64,000 nucleotides of DNA from Veronia nyctiphanis (GTDB lineage: Bacteria; Pseudomonadota; Gammaproteobacteria; Enterobacterales; Vibrionaceae), in the NCBI RefSeq assembly GCF_004116385.1, contig NZ_PEIB01000012.1:62001-126000 (forward strand), written 5' to 3'. Shown piece after piece: positions 52,201 through 62,861 of this stretch (positions within the stretch are counted from its first letter, which is position 1; every line of letters begins with the position of its first letter). The notes beneath the pieces were generated by a model that saw nothing but the letters and a program-made list of their open reading frames with translations, had not been told where the DNA came from and made no database searches. Made by a program: the position numbers and the translations under genes.

Positions 52201-53040
52201 TGCTTCAGTCAAAGACGTCGATAGCGTTTCATACTGCGCTACCGTTTTACCGTGGCTCTCCAACAGCTTGAGTGAACTCTCCGTCTCAGCTAACTGGCTG
52301 GCCGCTGTTGTCTGCTGCGTTTGATAGGTTTCTTTTTCTTCGTCAGTGAGAATACGAATATCACCAATTTGGCGCTGAATCGTCGCCAGTTTTTCTTTTT
52401 CTTCTTTGGCCCGTTCATGCGCGGCCATTGAAAGTCGGCTGTATATCTCACCACCCGTCATTCGCTCAAGGAGCGCCGCTCTCTCATCAGCGCCAGCTTT
52501 GAGAAATGCCGCAAAATCACCTTGAGGCAACATCACCGCGCGCCTAAATTGCTCATAACTCAGGCCAACTAAACGCTCGATTTCAGCCATCACTTCCTGT
52601 TTTTTGCCCGCAAAGCGCTGACCGGACTCAAGGCTTTCAAGCCATTGTTCAGACGGTTGAACTCTCCCGTCGGCTTTACCTCTTGCACGGCGAACATGCC
52701 AGTGTGCACGCCAAACCGTGCCGTCTGTCGCCATGAAATCGACTTCCGCAAAACCTTCTGCTTTGCCACGAGACAAGATACTGCGCACATCATTGGCTTT
52801 CAGTCGCGTTGCATCCTCACCAAGGCCAATTTCTGCATCGTTCTTTTTGTTGGCTTGCAGGCGTGGCATGCGGTCAAACAGCGCGAGACAAATCGCATCC
52901 AATAAGGTGGATTTACCCGCCCCCGTTTTACCGGTGATCGCAAATAGGCCACTGTTACCGAGCGCACTGTGAACAAAATCAATCTCGAACGGGTGCTGAA
53001 TACTGGCGAGGTTTTCCCCGCGTAATGCCAGAATTTTCAT
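49244..53040 (-). CDS. sbcC: Nuclease complex ATPase SbcC (Rad50-like), frameshifted in this sequence
   Basis: Works with SbcD on DNA ends and hairpins. Walker A ITGKTGAGKSTLLDAI at the N-terminus, very long coiled coils, a zinc hook GDPCPLCGSEHHPY in the middle, and signature SLSGGESFLASLALALAL with Walker B LFIDEGFGTLDPDSL at the C-terminus. The frame breaks at 49971-49975, just before CWLTENGDLNDAESADRQ. Corrected length 1265 residues. Its ATG shares a base with the sbcD stop (TAATG). Confidence 0.95.
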
Positions 53041-54281
53041 TATGACGGCTCCTCGTTTTCCAGATTGTCCAGCAAACTGTTGAACGCTTGTGAAATCGCC
53101 TCCGATGGCTCACCTTCAAACTTGTTTTGCCAGCCATAGAGAAAGACCTGTTGCGGCGAGACTTCATCGAGGCGTTTATGATCAAGCGGTGTGCTCTGCC
53201 GCTGTTGCGAATAATGCGGGGTAATTTTGGCAAGCCTGACCGATTTACCTTCCAACGCTGTGCGGATCTTCTCACGCAGAAGAGGCTGCGGCGTATCCAT
53301 CAACACAGGAACTTCCAAGAGAGGCTGTTGCTCAAGCGGCAAATGCTCTGGCTGCCATTTATTCAGTTCCTCGAGAACATGCTCTAACGGTTCGGCTTTC
53401 GACGGTTTACGCAACATATCCACTTGTCGTGGCACTAAGTGCGGCGTAATGGTATTTAGCTTACCGTCGTTAAAGGTGACGCTCAGCACCTGATGTTTGT
53501 AATTACGCTCAGACAGCGAAAGCGGAATTGGCGAGCCGCAATAACGAACCCGCTCTTGTCCTGCAACCTTTTGCGCCAGATGGAGATGGCCAAGCGCAAC
53601 ATAATCGATATCGTCAGAGAAAATACTGACAGGCAAGGCATGCTGATTACCGCCAAGTACGCGGCGCTCTGACATTTCAGATAATTGTCCTGACGCCATG
53701 AAGACGTGCCCGGTTGCAATCAATGCCTGATGTTTTTCGCGGCGCTCTGCTGCGTGCTGATAGACCTCTTGATACACATCGGCAACCCCAGCAATCAAAC
53801 GATCGTCGACATCATCAAGGTGTTGAGTTCGCAAGTCTGCGCTGCGTAAAAACGGTACCGCCAACATCCATGCCGCGGTTTCACCTGATTTGTCGGTCAG
53901 TGGCACCATCATTCGATCAATATCAAGCTGACCATCCTGATCCCGCTGCACTCCACCGACCATATGAAGATCGAACGCCCTCAGCAGGTCATGCGGCGCA
54001 TCTAACTTACTCGGTGAATCGTGGTTTCCGCCGGTGATCACCAGATTCAGTCCCGGAATACTGCGGTAAATATCGGCCAGAAAACGGTACAGCATATTCC
54101 AGGCACTGGCGGGTGGATTTGCGGTATCGAAGATATCACCCGCGACAACAAGCGCGTCGGCCTGCTCGGTGATCAACAAGCCTTTAAGCCAATTGAGAAA
54201 TGCCTGATGTTCGTAAATTCGGTCGAACCCGTGAAGTTGATGGCCGAGATGCCAGTCAGAGGTATGGATGATTTTGAGCAC
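53040..54281 (-). CDS. sbcD: Exonuclease subunit SbcD (Mre11-like)
   Basis: Metallophosphoesterase with all five motifs: [38 protein letters not shown] and [10 protein letters not shown] place the start at GTG 54281 (413 residues, [14 protein letters not shown]), matching the family; GGAAA lies about nine bases upstream. A start at 54341 would add 20 unconserved residues. Stop overlaps the sbcC start. Confidence 0.93.
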   Translation of the reverse strand: MLKIIHTSDWHLGHQLHGFDRIYEHQAFLNWLKGLLITEQADALVVAGDIFDTANPPASAWNMLYRFLADIYRSIPGLNLVITGGNHDSPSKLDAPHDLLRAFDLHMVGGVQRDQDGQLDIDRMMVPLTDKSGETAAWMLAVPFLRSADLRTQHLDDVDDRLIAGVADVYQEVYQHAAERREKHQALIATGHVFMASGQLSEMSERRVLGGNQHALPVSIFSDDIDYVALGHLHLAQKVAGQERVRYCGSPIPLSLSERNYKHQVLSVTFNDGKLNTITPHLVPRQVDMLRKPSKAEPLEHVLEELNKWQPEHLPLEQQPLLEVPVLMDTPQPLLREKIRTALEGKSVRLAKITPHYSQQRQSTPLDHKRLDEVSPQQVFLYGWQNKFEGEPSEAISQAFNSLLDNLENEEPS

Positions 54282-54400
54282 GTGAGCGTGTTTCCGTTGT
54301 TTCCCATCTGGGTCGAATTGTACCTTTAAACTCAGCGACAATCCTGCCCGAATGCAATACCATGTGCCCTTTGTCAGAACTGGATGGAATTTGCCCCACC

Positions 54401-55315
54401 ATGATTTGGTTTAAGAACTTTTTCACTTACCGTTTTTCACGCGACATCGACCTCAACCCAGACCAGCTGGAACAGCAGTTAAGCGAGTTTCGCTTCACGC
54501 CTTGCGGCAGTCAGGATATGCAAAAATTTGGTTGGGTTACCGCCCTCGGTAAGCATGGCGACATGATGACTCATGTCTCTGGCGATAACATTCTGGTTTG
54601 TGCGCGCAAAGAAGAGAAAATGCTGCCAGCCTCGGTGATCAAAGAGTCACTGGGTGCAAAAGTAGACATGATGGAAAAAGAACAGGGTCGTCCACTTAAA
54701 AAGAAAGAAAAAGATAGCCTTAAAGACGAAATCGTCACCGATTTGTTACCGCGTGCTTTCAGCCGCAATAGCCAGACATTCGCGTTGATCATGCCAAAAG
54801 AAGGGCTGGTACTGGTCGATGCAGGCAGCATTAAAAAAGCCGAAGAGATACTTGGCCTGCTGCGTAAGTCAATCGGCAGCCTCCCTGTTGTCCCCGTCGA
54901 AACCCAAAAGCCTGTTGAGCTAGCCATGACAGAATGGGTTCGCTCGGGCCAAGCGCCAAAAGGGTTCACGATTGGTGAAGAAGCTGAACTGAAAGCCATT
55001 CTTGAGCAAGGCGGTGTGATCCGTTGTAAGCAACAAGATCTCTCCAGTGACGAAATCCTCGCACACATTGAAGCCGACAAATTAGTGACCAAGCTGTCAC
55101 TGAACTGGCAAGACAGACTGGAATTTGTACTTGGCGATGATATGTCGGTGAAGCGCGTAAAATTCTCGGATGAGCTGAGAGATCAGAACGAAGATATCGA
55201 CCGTGAAGATATCGCTCAGCGACTGGATGCCGATTTATCTCTGATGTGCGGCGAGCTGGGCGCCTTCCTGCCAAACTTGTTTGAAGAACTGGGTGGCATC
55301 GACAAGGGCGAATAA
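54401..55315 (+). CDS. rdgC: Recombination-associated protein RdgC
   Basis: Ring-shaped DNA-binding protein that modulates RecA. ATG 54401 ([20 protein letters not shown]) gives 304 residues (E. coli 303). Motifs [17 protein letters not shown] and [20 protein letters not shown]. In-frame sequence back to 54362 is not conserved. Divergent from sbcD. Confidence 0.96.
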   Translation: MIWFKNFFTYRFSRDIDLNPDQLEQQLSEFRFTPCGSQDMQKFGWVTALGKHGDMMTHVSGDNILVCARKEEKMLPASVIKESLGAKVDMMEKEQGRPLKKKEKDSLKDEIVTDLLPRAFSRNSQTFALIMPKEGLVLVDAGSIKKAEEILGLLRKSIGSLPVVPVETQKPVELAMTEWVRSGQAPKGFTIGEEAELKAILEQGGVIRCKQQDLSSDEILAHIEADKLVTKLSLNWQDRLEFVLGDDMSVKRVKFSDELRDQNEDIDREDIAQRLDADLSLMCGELGAFLPNLFEELGGIDKGE

Positions 55316-55335
55316 CTGGCCACAAAAACACATAT

Positions 55336-55361
55336 AAAAAAGCACCTTTCGGTGCTTTTTT
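55336..55361. terminator. Bidirectional terminator after rdgC
   Basis: Stem aaaaaagcacc / ggtgctttttt with a 4-base loop (tttc). Lies between convergent rdgC (plus) and the M23 peptidase gene (minus). Confidence 0.92.
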
Positions 55362-55390
55362 ATTTCTACAGTTAGCGCATACAGGTTACA

Positions 55391-56662
55391 TCACCCCGTC
55401 GGCTCGTCTTTCAGCATCGCATCCATTTGCTCTACTGTGGTCAAAAAGCTCTGCTGCTCTTCACTTCCAAGCCCACTGATTAATGGTACTTTCTTGGAGA
55501 GCGGGTTCACCGGACGCCCCCGGATATGGAATTCATAATGAATATGAGGGCCCGTTACCCTGCCTGATTGCCCCGACTTAGCAATCTCCTGCCCTCGTGA
55601 TACCCACTGACCTTTCTTGACGAGAATTTTGCTGTTATGCAGATAACGTGTCCGGTATTTACTGCCATGCTGTATCACGACGTATTTGCCTGCATACGGA
55701 TGATTAGCGACCTGCACCACCACACCGTCTCCTGTCGCAATCACCGGAGAACCGACCGCGACAGCAAAATCAGACCCATTATGGGGTTGCCTACGATGAG
55801 TAACAGGGTGAATACGTCTCGGGTCAAAGCCAGAGCTGAGCCAATATTGCGCGGTTGTTGGCACAGGCAGAAAACTCCGCTGCAGGCTCTCACCATCTGC
55901 ATCATAAAAGTTACCATCTTCATGCAGGTAAGCGCTGATAATCACTCCGTCACGTTCAATGCGTACCGCTCTGATTTCGTGCTGACCGCTGGCTATCTCA
56001 TCAACAAACTGTGCAGCTCGAACCACCTCAAACTTGCCATCAGCAGGCAGCTCAGTATTGAGGTTAATTTTATCTTTTAGCAGGTTAATGACAAAAGCGA
56101 CGTCACTCTCATCCAGCCCTGTTGCAATTGCTGAATCATGGAAGCTTGCGCCCACAGTCCCTTTAAACACTGAGGGAACCCAATTACCCGGGATCTCCAC
56201 TTCTTGAACGTCAAAGCCTCCCGTTTCAGAACGTTGATAGATAACCTTTTGAGCAACATTTAACTGCAGCTCGAGCTTCAACAGCCGATTAGTGTCTTCC
56301 TCAAACCAAAAACGAAGCACACTACCCGGTACCATGGCATCAAACCCAAGGTGGTTGAGGTCGCTCTCAAGTACCTGCTGAAGATCGTCTTCTTCTAAGG
56401 CCATTCGATGGAAAAGATCCGCGATTTTATCGCCAGAAAAGACGACATACTCCGCCGATGGCAACGCCTCTCCTGTTTCTGTTTCATTGGCATCATCACC
56501 AATAAAAGGGGTACTTTTTAACGCTAATTCAACGCTTTTCTGCAGTGGTTGCCACTCAGGTGGACGAATCACTATTGCGGTACAAACAACCGCCATAGAC
56601 AGAAAAAGACAGAAATTGATGCGCCACCAGCGAGAGGATGGCGATATGATTTCAACTTGCAT
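55391..56662 (-). CDS. M23 murein endopeptidase (MepM/ShyA-like)
   Basis: Cell-wall DD-endopeptidase type protein, 423 residues. N-terminal membrane anchor or signal (about 14-32, INFCLFLSMAVVCTAIVI), an OapA/LysM-like segment (about 70-150), and a C-terminal LytM domain with metal motifs PHNGSDFAV (near 294) and GPHIHYEFH (near 376). Of several M23 paralogues in Vibrionaceae I cannot say which this is. Confidence 0.9.
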   Translation of the reverse strand: MQVEIISPSSRWWRINFCLFLSMAVVCTAIVIRPPEWQPLQKSVELALKSTPFIGDDANETETGEALPSAEYVVFSGDKIADLFHRMALEEDDLQQVLESDLNHLGFDAMVPGSVLRFWFEEDTNRLLKLELQLNVAQKVIYQRSETGGFDVQEVEIPGNWVPSVFKGTVGASFHDSAIATGLDESDVAFVINLLKDKINLNTELPADGKFEVVRAAQFVDEIASGQHEIRAVRIERDGVIISAYLHEDGNFYDADGESLQRSFLPVPTTAQYWLSSGFDPRRIHPVTHRRQPHNGSDFAVAVGSPVIATGDGVVVQVANHPYAGKYVVIQHGSKYRTRYLHNSKILVKKGQWVSRGQEIAKSGQSGRVTGPHIHYEFHIRGRPVNPLSKKVPLISGLGSEEQQSFLTTVEQMDAMLKDEPTG

Positions 56663-56945
56663 TACAACACGGATCTCAACTACTCAGATCTCAACGCGCT
56701 CTGCCATACTGCGAGGCAGAGTTGAACGAATATGGGCACGGTCAAACTGTTTACCGGAGCAAAAACCGCCCAGAGATACAAACACAGGCCAAATTGGTAC
56801 CTGTAAAGAAAAAGGCGGCTATTTTGAGCTATTCTGGCCAAGAATGGAACTAGCTATGTTAACCAGATCACAGTAAAATCGCGCCGCAACCATATCACAA
56901 CCGCGTTATGGCCTGACTTATACTCAGACAGAAGAATGTATAAAT

Positions 56946-58307
56946 ATGTTTAAACCTGAACTACTATCACCCGCTGGCAGCCTCAAAAACATGCGTTTTG
57001 CATTCGCTTACGGCGCAGATGCTGTTTACGCCGGGCAACCCCGCTATAGCCTGCGAGTGAGAAACAATGAATTCAACCATGAAAACCTGCACATAGGCAT
57101 CGATGAAGCCCATGCACTGGGCAAGAAGTTCTATGTGGTCTGCAATATTCAGCCACATAACTCCAAGTTAAAAACCTTCATCCGTGACCTTAAGCCAATC
57201 ATCGACATGGGGCCTGACGCATTAATCATGTCAGATCCGGGTTTGATCATGATGGTGCGGGAAGCCTTCCCTGACATGGCCATTCATCTGTCTGTTCAAG
57301 CCAACGCGGTTAACTGGGCGACTGTTAAATTCTGGTCGACCCAAGGTATAGAGCGCGTCATCCTCTCCCGCGAACTGTCGCTGGAAGAAATTGAGGAAAT
57401 CCGCAAAGAATGCCCGGAAATGGAGCTTGAAATCTTCGTTCACGGTGCACTTTGTATGGCTTATTCTGGCCGTTGCCTGCTGTCTGGCTACATGAACAAA
57501 CGCGACCCTAACCAAGGTACATGCACCAATGCATGCCGTTGGGATTACAAGGTCCATGAAGCAGAAGAAGACGAGTCTGGTCAGGTTGTTCAGGTACAAG
57601 AAGCGACACCCACACTCGGCGAAGGTGAACCTGTAGACGACGTCGTATTGTTGGAAGAAGGCCGTCGCCCGGGTGAAATGATGGCGGCTTATGAAGATGA
57701 ACATGGCACTTACATCATGAACTCAAAAGACCTTCGTGCTGTGCAGCACGTTGAGCGTCTGGCGAAGATGGGTGTCCACTCCCTCAAAATTGAAGGCCGT
57801 ACCAAGTCTTTCTATTACTGCGCCCGAACCGCTCAGGTATATCGCAAAGCCATCGATGATGCCGCAGCTGGTAAGCCTTTTGATGATAGCCTGATGGGCA
57901 CGCTGGAAAGCCTTGCGCACAGAGGTTATACCGAGGGCTTCCTGCGTCGTCATACTCACAGTGAATATCAGAACTATGATTACGGTTATTCTATTTCTGA
58001 TAGCCAGCAATTCGTTGGTGAATTTACTGGTAAACGCCGAGGTCACCTTGCTGAAGTTGCCGTGAAGAACAAGTTTATTCTGGGTGACTCACTGGAAATG
58101 ATGACACCAAAAGGTAACGTCACTTTCTCACTGGATGCCATGGAAAACCGTAAATCAGAGTCTATTGACGATGCAAAAGGTAGTGGTCATTTCGTCTTTA
58201 TCCCTGTTCCTGAAGATATGGGTCTCGAGTTCGCCTTGTTGATGCGTAACCTGAATCAAGGCCAGAACACCCGTACCCCTCATTCTGCGGAAACGGTAAG
58301 TATGTAA
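56946..58307 (+). CDS. trhP: tRNA 5-hydroxyuridine synthesis protein TrhP (YegQ, U32 family)
   Basis: Needed for prephenate-dependent hydroxylation of U34 to ho5U in tRNAs. 453 residues. U32 signature EIFVHGALCMAYSGRCLLSG with further cysteines in NQGTCTNACRW (about residues 169-197), probably ligands of an Fe-S cluster. Start MFKPELLSPAGSLKNMRFAF is canonical. Ferredoxin yfhL lies downstream, separated by an inserted lipoprotein gene. Confidence 0.93.
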   Translation: MFKPELLSPAGSLKNMRFAFAYGADAVYAGQPRYSLRVRNNEFNHENLHIGIDEAHALGKKFYVVCNIQPHNSKLKTFIRDLKPIIDMGPDALIMSDPGLIMMVREAFPDMAIHLSVQANAVNWATVKFWSTQGIERVILSRELSLEEIEEIRKECPEMELEIFVHGALCMAYSGRCLLSGYMNKRDPNQGTCTNACRWDYKVHEAEEDESGQVVQVQEATPTLGEGEPVDDVVLLEEGRRPGEMMAAYEDEHGTYIMNSKDLRAVQHVERLAKMGVHSLKIEGRTKSFYYCARTAQVYRKAIDDAAAGKPFDDSLMGTLESLAHRGYTEGFLRRHTHSEYQNYDYGYSISDSQQFVGEFTGKRRGHLAEVAVKNKFILGDSLEMMTPKGNVTFSLDAMENRKSESIDDAKGSGHFVFIPVPEDMGLEFALLMRNLNQGQNTRTPHSAETVSM

Positions 58308-58345
58308 CTAAGGCGATTATCACCTTCGGGGAAACAGCCTTTCAT

Positions 58346-58375
58346 AAAAAAGCGATGCAAATGCATCGCTTTTTT
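58346..58375. terminator. Bidirectional terminator after trhP
   Basis: Stem aaaaaagcgatgca / tgcatcgctttttt with a 2-base loop (aa). Lies between convergent trhP and the CHRD lipoprotein gene. Confidence 0.93.
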
Positions 58376-58394
58376 GTAAATTGAAAAAGCTTAA

Positions 58395-59615
58395 TTATGG
58401 CTCAATTTGACCTCGTAACTCGCCAGCACCTGAAAACTTAGTATGTATGTTCACGTAGTGCTTTCCAGCAATAAAGTCTGCCGCTTGTTCAGGTGTTAAC
58501 GTGCTTTTGTCTGATTCTGTTTGCCAAACTGTATTACTTTTACCTTCCTCAAGAAAAACAATGGGGCCACCATTTTGGCCAACAATCCCTTCGTGGATAT
58601 GTGCCATGGTTATTGAGTTAACACTACCTTGACTAGGTACTTGTTCCTCTATTTTCTGGGTCACTACCTTCAGTTCCAAAACGCGGCTCACCGTATTTAA
58701 TAACGCGTAACCGGCACCGCTAGCAGCTGTAGTGACAGGAGGTTCTTCTTGATCGCCAGTGAGAGGAAATGTAAACAGCTTGTAGTTTGGAGAGAAAATC
58801 TGGCCTCGGATAATTGTCGCAAATTTGTCTCCAGCGTGTACGTTGACATGATATCCCCCCGAGAGCATGTTCTCGAAGTCCTCTTTTGCCACGCTTCGAT
58901 TTTCAGCCTCCCATGCTGTTGTTGAGTTAGCAACCGCGTTCAACCCAACAATAACACCACCAGACGTATCCCCAATCCGACCTGCATGAATATGCGCAGC
59001 CTTCGTGTCATTCACGTCTCTTGTATTGAGGCGTATACTCAACTCGTTATCAACATAATCGTACGCAAGGTAACCATCACCATCAGCAGTCGTATTCACT
59101 GCGGGAACAGCTTGCTCTCCATCCAATTTGAACGTCAAAATTGTTGTTGAACTTGGCACTATTTGCGCGCGCAGCTCACCGCTTGGGACTTTGGTCGTAT
59201 GAACGTTGATATACCATTCACCTGCTAAGAGATCTTCAACTTGAGACGCAGAGAGGTTTTCAGCCGCGACAATAAGTTGGCCCTCTTTATAACCCACTAC
59301 ATTTTCAAGAAAGCTCGTCGGTTTATCAAAACCAAACACCACTCCACCGGTTTCTCCAATATCACCACTGTGAATGTGCGCCATTGTCAGACCTTCTATA
59401 TTTTCAGCAGAAAGTACGGCGCGAAGAGCGTTTGTATTTTCATCAAGCTCAACCGTTGCCAGGGCAGTTTGCTCAGAGTCATTAATAGGAACAGACTGAC
59501 CGCCGGAGAGAGTAAGATTAAACGTTTTCGTTGCCGTAAAGCCGTCTGAATCATCACAAGCAGAAAGAGCTACGACGAATAAGCTGATCATTACGATGAA
59601 CTTTCTAAATTTCAT
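58395..59615 (-). CDS. Lipoprotein with three CHRD domains
   Basis: 406 residues from ATG 59615, which has GAGGG at good spacing; upstream ATGs at 59621 and 59684 are less likely. Lipobox LSAC (MKFRKFIVMISLFVVALSAC). Three CHRD (chordin-type) repeats at about residues 30-155, 158-272 and 280-406, each with AHIHxGxxGxxGG, a NVHT/NIHT or NVHA block and a GELRGQI or IRGQI end. Function of bacterial CHRD proteins is unknown; histidine-rich blocks could bind metal. It interrupts trhP-yfhL and sits beside AT-rich DNA, so acquisition is possible. Confidence 0.88.
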   Translation of the reverse strand: MKFRKFIVMISLFVVALSACDDSDGFTATKTFNLTLSGGQSVPINDSEQTALATVELDENTNALRAVLSAENIEGLTMAHIHSGDIGETGGVVFGFDKPTSFLENVVGYKEGQLIVAAENLSASQVEDLLAGEWYINVHTTKVPSGELRAQIVPSSTTILTFKLDGEQAVPAVNTTADGDGYLAYDYVDNELSIRLNTRDVNDTKAAHIHAGRIGDTSGGVIVGLNAVANSTTAWEAENRSVAKEDFENMLSGGYHVNVHAGDKFATIIRGQIFSPNYKLFTFPLTGDQEEPPVTTAASGAGYALLNTVSRVLELKVVTQKIEEQVPSQGSVNSITMAHIHEGIVGQNGGPIVFLEEGKSNTVWQTESDKSTLTPEQAADFIAGKHYVNIHTKFSGAGELRGQIEP

Positions 59616-60706
59616 TGTCATTTCCCTCGAAGAACTAAAATGAATTAAAATATTTGTTAACTTTATTTTTATAATAAATAGCATGTTTGCTATATGTATT
59701 ATTTATATCTATCGTATCGTTCAGAGTCACCTAGATGACCTTGATATAATAAACATTCGCTACTATTTATATTGTTTCAATATTGGTAAACTAATAAGCT
59801 ATATCAAGATAATACAAAAAGGAGCATATAAGGTTATAAGCAATATCAAACAAAGCATAATAATCAAAAAATTAATACGCATCTATATGCGCTTTAAATA
59901 AATTAAACCCAACGCATGAGCGAATAAAAATAGACAAAAGCCTGATTTTTTAAAGACATAGAGAATGATAAAAAAACAAACAAAAAAACAATCATCCATT
60001 TGAAACAATGATATGATACTTACGTTTTCAATCAAATTAGATTTTCTTCACCACCACACATATAAATCTACCCCTCACAACTAACACTTACTATAAAAAC
60101 TTTCCGCATACGCAATCATATCCAACATATTAGATGCATATTAAAACAAGTGAAAATACCCACAGTAAGGCCAAATAACTTTACTTTTAATGTTAACCAT
60201 TCAATACAACGAGGAAACTGAAATAAAAATCACTGTGAAAAATTAACGTCAAAAAAAATACATTTCATTTAAAGAGTTTCACTTCATTCATCAAAGGTCA
60301 GTCGCTATCTTAGGTGATTTAATTTTATTGGTGACGCTATCTCCTCATCGACATTACACGGCGTCAGGGCATCGAAAAAACGCAGACTGTGTAAGTAAAT
60401 TTACACCTTATAATAAAGTATTCATTTCCTCGATATCGTGTTCTTTGGGCTTTTATTCTGACTATGTTAAAGTGCGCGTCACTGCTGCTGGCTCGTTAGT
60501 TATCGATAACAGCAGCAACAGATGTAAAATACTATAGGGTTGTTAAGGTAACCAAGCTCACCTATTTAGCCCTTAGTTGTAAAACGAACAAATGAGACCC
60601 AAACTCATTGACTGATTTATGTGTTGTATTTTCTACTGTGAATAATACAAATAAGAGTAAATACAACAGACTAAAAGTGATGATTGAGCAGGCGTAAACA
60701 CTGACT
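59616..60706. other. AT-rich gap with no credible gene
   Basis: 1.1 kb between the CHRD lipoprotein gene and yfhL. The left two thirds (to about 60300) is very AT-rich with short open frames of poor composition. The right third is nearer average and holds small inverted repeats at 60389-60406 (gtgtaa / ttacac), 60484-60516, and 60591-60609 (aatgag / ctcatt). A -10-like ttataat sits at 60408-60414. A small RNA or a decayed insert are possible; nothing is proven. Confidence 0.5.
60484..60516. repeat. Inverted repeat enclosing a 12-bp palindrome
   Basis: gctgctg (60484-60490) pairs with cagcagc (60510-60516), and between them lies the perfect palindrome gttatcgataac (60499-60510). No U-tract follows. 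May be an operator. Confidence 0.55.
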
Positions 60707-60961
60707 ATGGCGTTATTAATCACTGAAAAATGTATCAATTGCGACATGTGTGATCCTGAGTGTCCTAATGAGGCCATCACATTTGGTGCGGAAATTTACG
60801 AAATTGATCCTGATAAATGTACTGAATGCATAGGCCATTATGAAAAGCCCACGTGCCAGTCAGTATGTCCGATCACTAACTGCATCATCATTGACCCGGG
60901 TAATGTGGAGACGGAAGATATGTTGATGGAGAAATTCGTCACCTTGCAGGGGTTTGCATAG
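60707..60961 (+). CDS. yfhL: YfhL-family 2[4Fe-4S] ferredoxin
   Basis: 84 residues with nine cysteines: C9, C12, C15, C19 and C38, C41, C50, C54, C59, in CINCDMCDPECPNE and DKCTECIGHYEKPTCQSVCP. The eight-residue gap between C41 and C50 is typical of the YfhL/Alvin type, giving low-potential clusters. Likely electron donor; proximity to trhP suggests a role in tRNA hydroxylation, an inference. Followed by its own terminator. Confidence 0.95.
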   Translation: MALLITEKCINCDMCDPECPNEAITFGAEIYEIDPDKCTECIGHYEKPTCQSVCPITNCIIIDPGNVETEDMLMEKFVTLQGFA

Positions 60962-60983
60962 TCAACTAGACCCGCTTGCATGC

Positions 60984-61012
60984 AAAAAGCCAGTCTGACG
61001 ATTGGCTTTTTT
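60984..61012. terminator. Terminator after yfhL
   Basis: A 12-bp stem (aaaaagccagtc / gattggcttttt, one G-U pair) with a 4-base loop. Lies between convergent yfhL and the TPR gene. Confidence 0.9.
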
Positions 61013-61037
61013 ATATTGTTCCCAATACCATAGATAG

Positions 61038-62209
61038 CTATTTATACAATAACGGGCTCTGCTCTTCAGTCTTTCTTTTCAGGTAAGCAACCCAGTGGCG
61101 GCTTTGTTCACTGGGTGCAATATCGTTCAGCCTCACTGCGTGGTAATACGCGTCATCGAAGCGACCCAGCCTATCGAAGGCCATCATTTTCGCCATTTCC
61201 ACATCACCTTGTTTTGTTGGCGAAACAACGGCACTCAAGCTTTTAAGTGCATCTTTATAGTCCCCCTGTTGAAGCTGTAGCTGAGCTAACGGCCAGAAAT
61301 ATTCATTTTTGATTGTCGCTGCACGTTGCCATACTCCAATCGCCGCCCCACTCTCTTGACATTTGTAGGTATTTCGCCTGAGCCACTAAATCCCTCACAG
61401 TCAGCTGTGATATTGACAGTGTTGACAGTGCGTTAGCTGCTTTTTCCGGTACGCCCATCTGCGCATAGAGCTGCGCCATGACTCTAATTTCACTTGGGTG
61501 GTACTATTCCTCGCCGCATCATCAAGACCAAGGTATTGAGCGCATTTTCATCATCGCGAACTCGCTGATAAGTCGCAGCTAAATGCCGCCACCATGCAGA
61601 GTGAGAGGGTTCGAGCATAATGAGCTGCTGCAGGGTTTTCACTGATGACTCCCAGCGTTGCAGCTGCACCTCAGCACCAAGCCTGAGTGTCAACGCATCA
61701 GTGGTTACAGCCTGAGGGTTCATTGCGTTCATCAAGCTATCAAGCACTTTTTGCCATTCCGACAACTGATAGTGAGCCTGAGCAATTCGCAGCCATACTT
61801 TTTGCGGTTCCGTATCGCCAACCGCAGGCTCAACCAATGAGTAATAACGTGCCAACGCTGCCTTATATTGTTTCTCTGACAACAAGATATCGGCAAGTGT
61901 ACGTTGTACTTTTTGCCAGTCCGCAGGCGCTAACTCACCGCTGTCAGCCGCGAATGAAAGTGCAGAGATAGCACGATTTTTCTCTCCGGTCTGAAGGTAC
62001 AAAACACCCAGTACACGATTAAGCATGACTTTTTCGAAATCCGATGTCACCTTTGCGGATGTGAGCATCGAAATCGCTTTTTCGGGTTCACTGGATTGCA
62101 ACTGAATGGCGGTGTTGAGTGTCGACGCGACCCTCGGTGAAAGATGAGCCGCGAATGCAATGCGAGGAACCATCAAGCCTAGTATGATGAGCAGGAGATA
62201 TCGCTTCAT
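61038..62209 (-). CDS. TPR protein of the TonB2 cluster, two frameshifts in this sequence
   Basis: Periplasmic TPR protein commonly encoded after tonB2 in Vibrionaceae. ATG 62209 (MKRYLLLIILGLMVPRIAFA, signal peptide) has GAGGAG upstream and follows the tonB2 stop by 8 bp. TPR-like repeats such as ILLSEKQYKAALARYYSLVE. Breaks at 61494-61495 (extra A; RRGIVPP, then SEIRVMAQLYAQ) and 61362-61364 (extra A; AKYLQ, then CQESGAAIGVWQRA). Corrected length 389 residues ending EEQSPLLYK. These are the only two insertion-type breaks in the window. Confidence 0.85.
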
Positions 62210-62217
62210 CTTTCTCC

Positions 62218-62861
62218 TCACTGGCTCAACGTAAATTCAAGACGCACTGTGGTTACCGAATCAATATTCGCACCTGCTTTTGGTCTCGCGTATTGCCATT
62301 GTCTTACCGCCCGCAATGCTTCACGTTCAAACACTCGTCGTGGCTTAGCCTCAACCACTTTGGCATCACGAGGGCGTCCATCCGTTCCAAGACGGAAAGA
62401 TACAACGACGTATCCCTCTATCCCCTTCATTCTTGCGACTAAGGGTAGATAGGTTCAATTTTCACCACGGGCACTAATGGTTCAGAGCTGGGTAAATCAA
62501 TATCGAGATGCAATCCGCCAAGGTCCATACCAGCCTGACTGATGCCACTTTCTCCTCGATAAGGGACGGTGCCCATACCAAGTGTTACACGGGGAAGATC
62601 AGACAATAGAGCCTTTGCCATTGTTGGACTCAGTAAATTGGTAGAGAGCTCAGGGATCTCGGATATTTCCGGTGACACTGATACCTTTCGTTGTTTGCGA
62701 ACCAAAGCGGACTCAGGCTGAAGCGTCAGAAAATCAAATGAAAGCGTGGGCGCTTTTTCTGGTTGTAAGTACGCTTTGTGGTGCACGAGAGAAGACATGT
62801 TGGCAAACAACATTACAACGACAAAAAATGACGCAGGTATGGCGACCAACCAGCGGATCAC
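62218..62861 (-). CDS. tonB2: TonB2-type energy transducer, frameshifted in this sequence
   Basis: Short TonB that passes proton-motive energy to outer-membrane receptors. Start at GTG 62861 (V/M-IRWLVAIPASFFVVVMLFA), where GTGA overlaps the exbD2 stop; ATGs further upstream lie in exbD2. One N-terminal helix, a short linker, and a C-terminal TonB domain with GIEGYVVVSFRLGTDGRPRD and REALRAVRQWQYARP. The frame breaks at 62441-62443 (EPIYP, then LVARMKGIEG). Corrected length 214. Confidence 0.9.

Noticed and set aside
59683-59901. 72-residue plus-strand open frame in the AT-rich gap
   Set aside because: Ile/Tyr/Lys-rich with no domain or ribosome site; typical of random AT-rich sequence.
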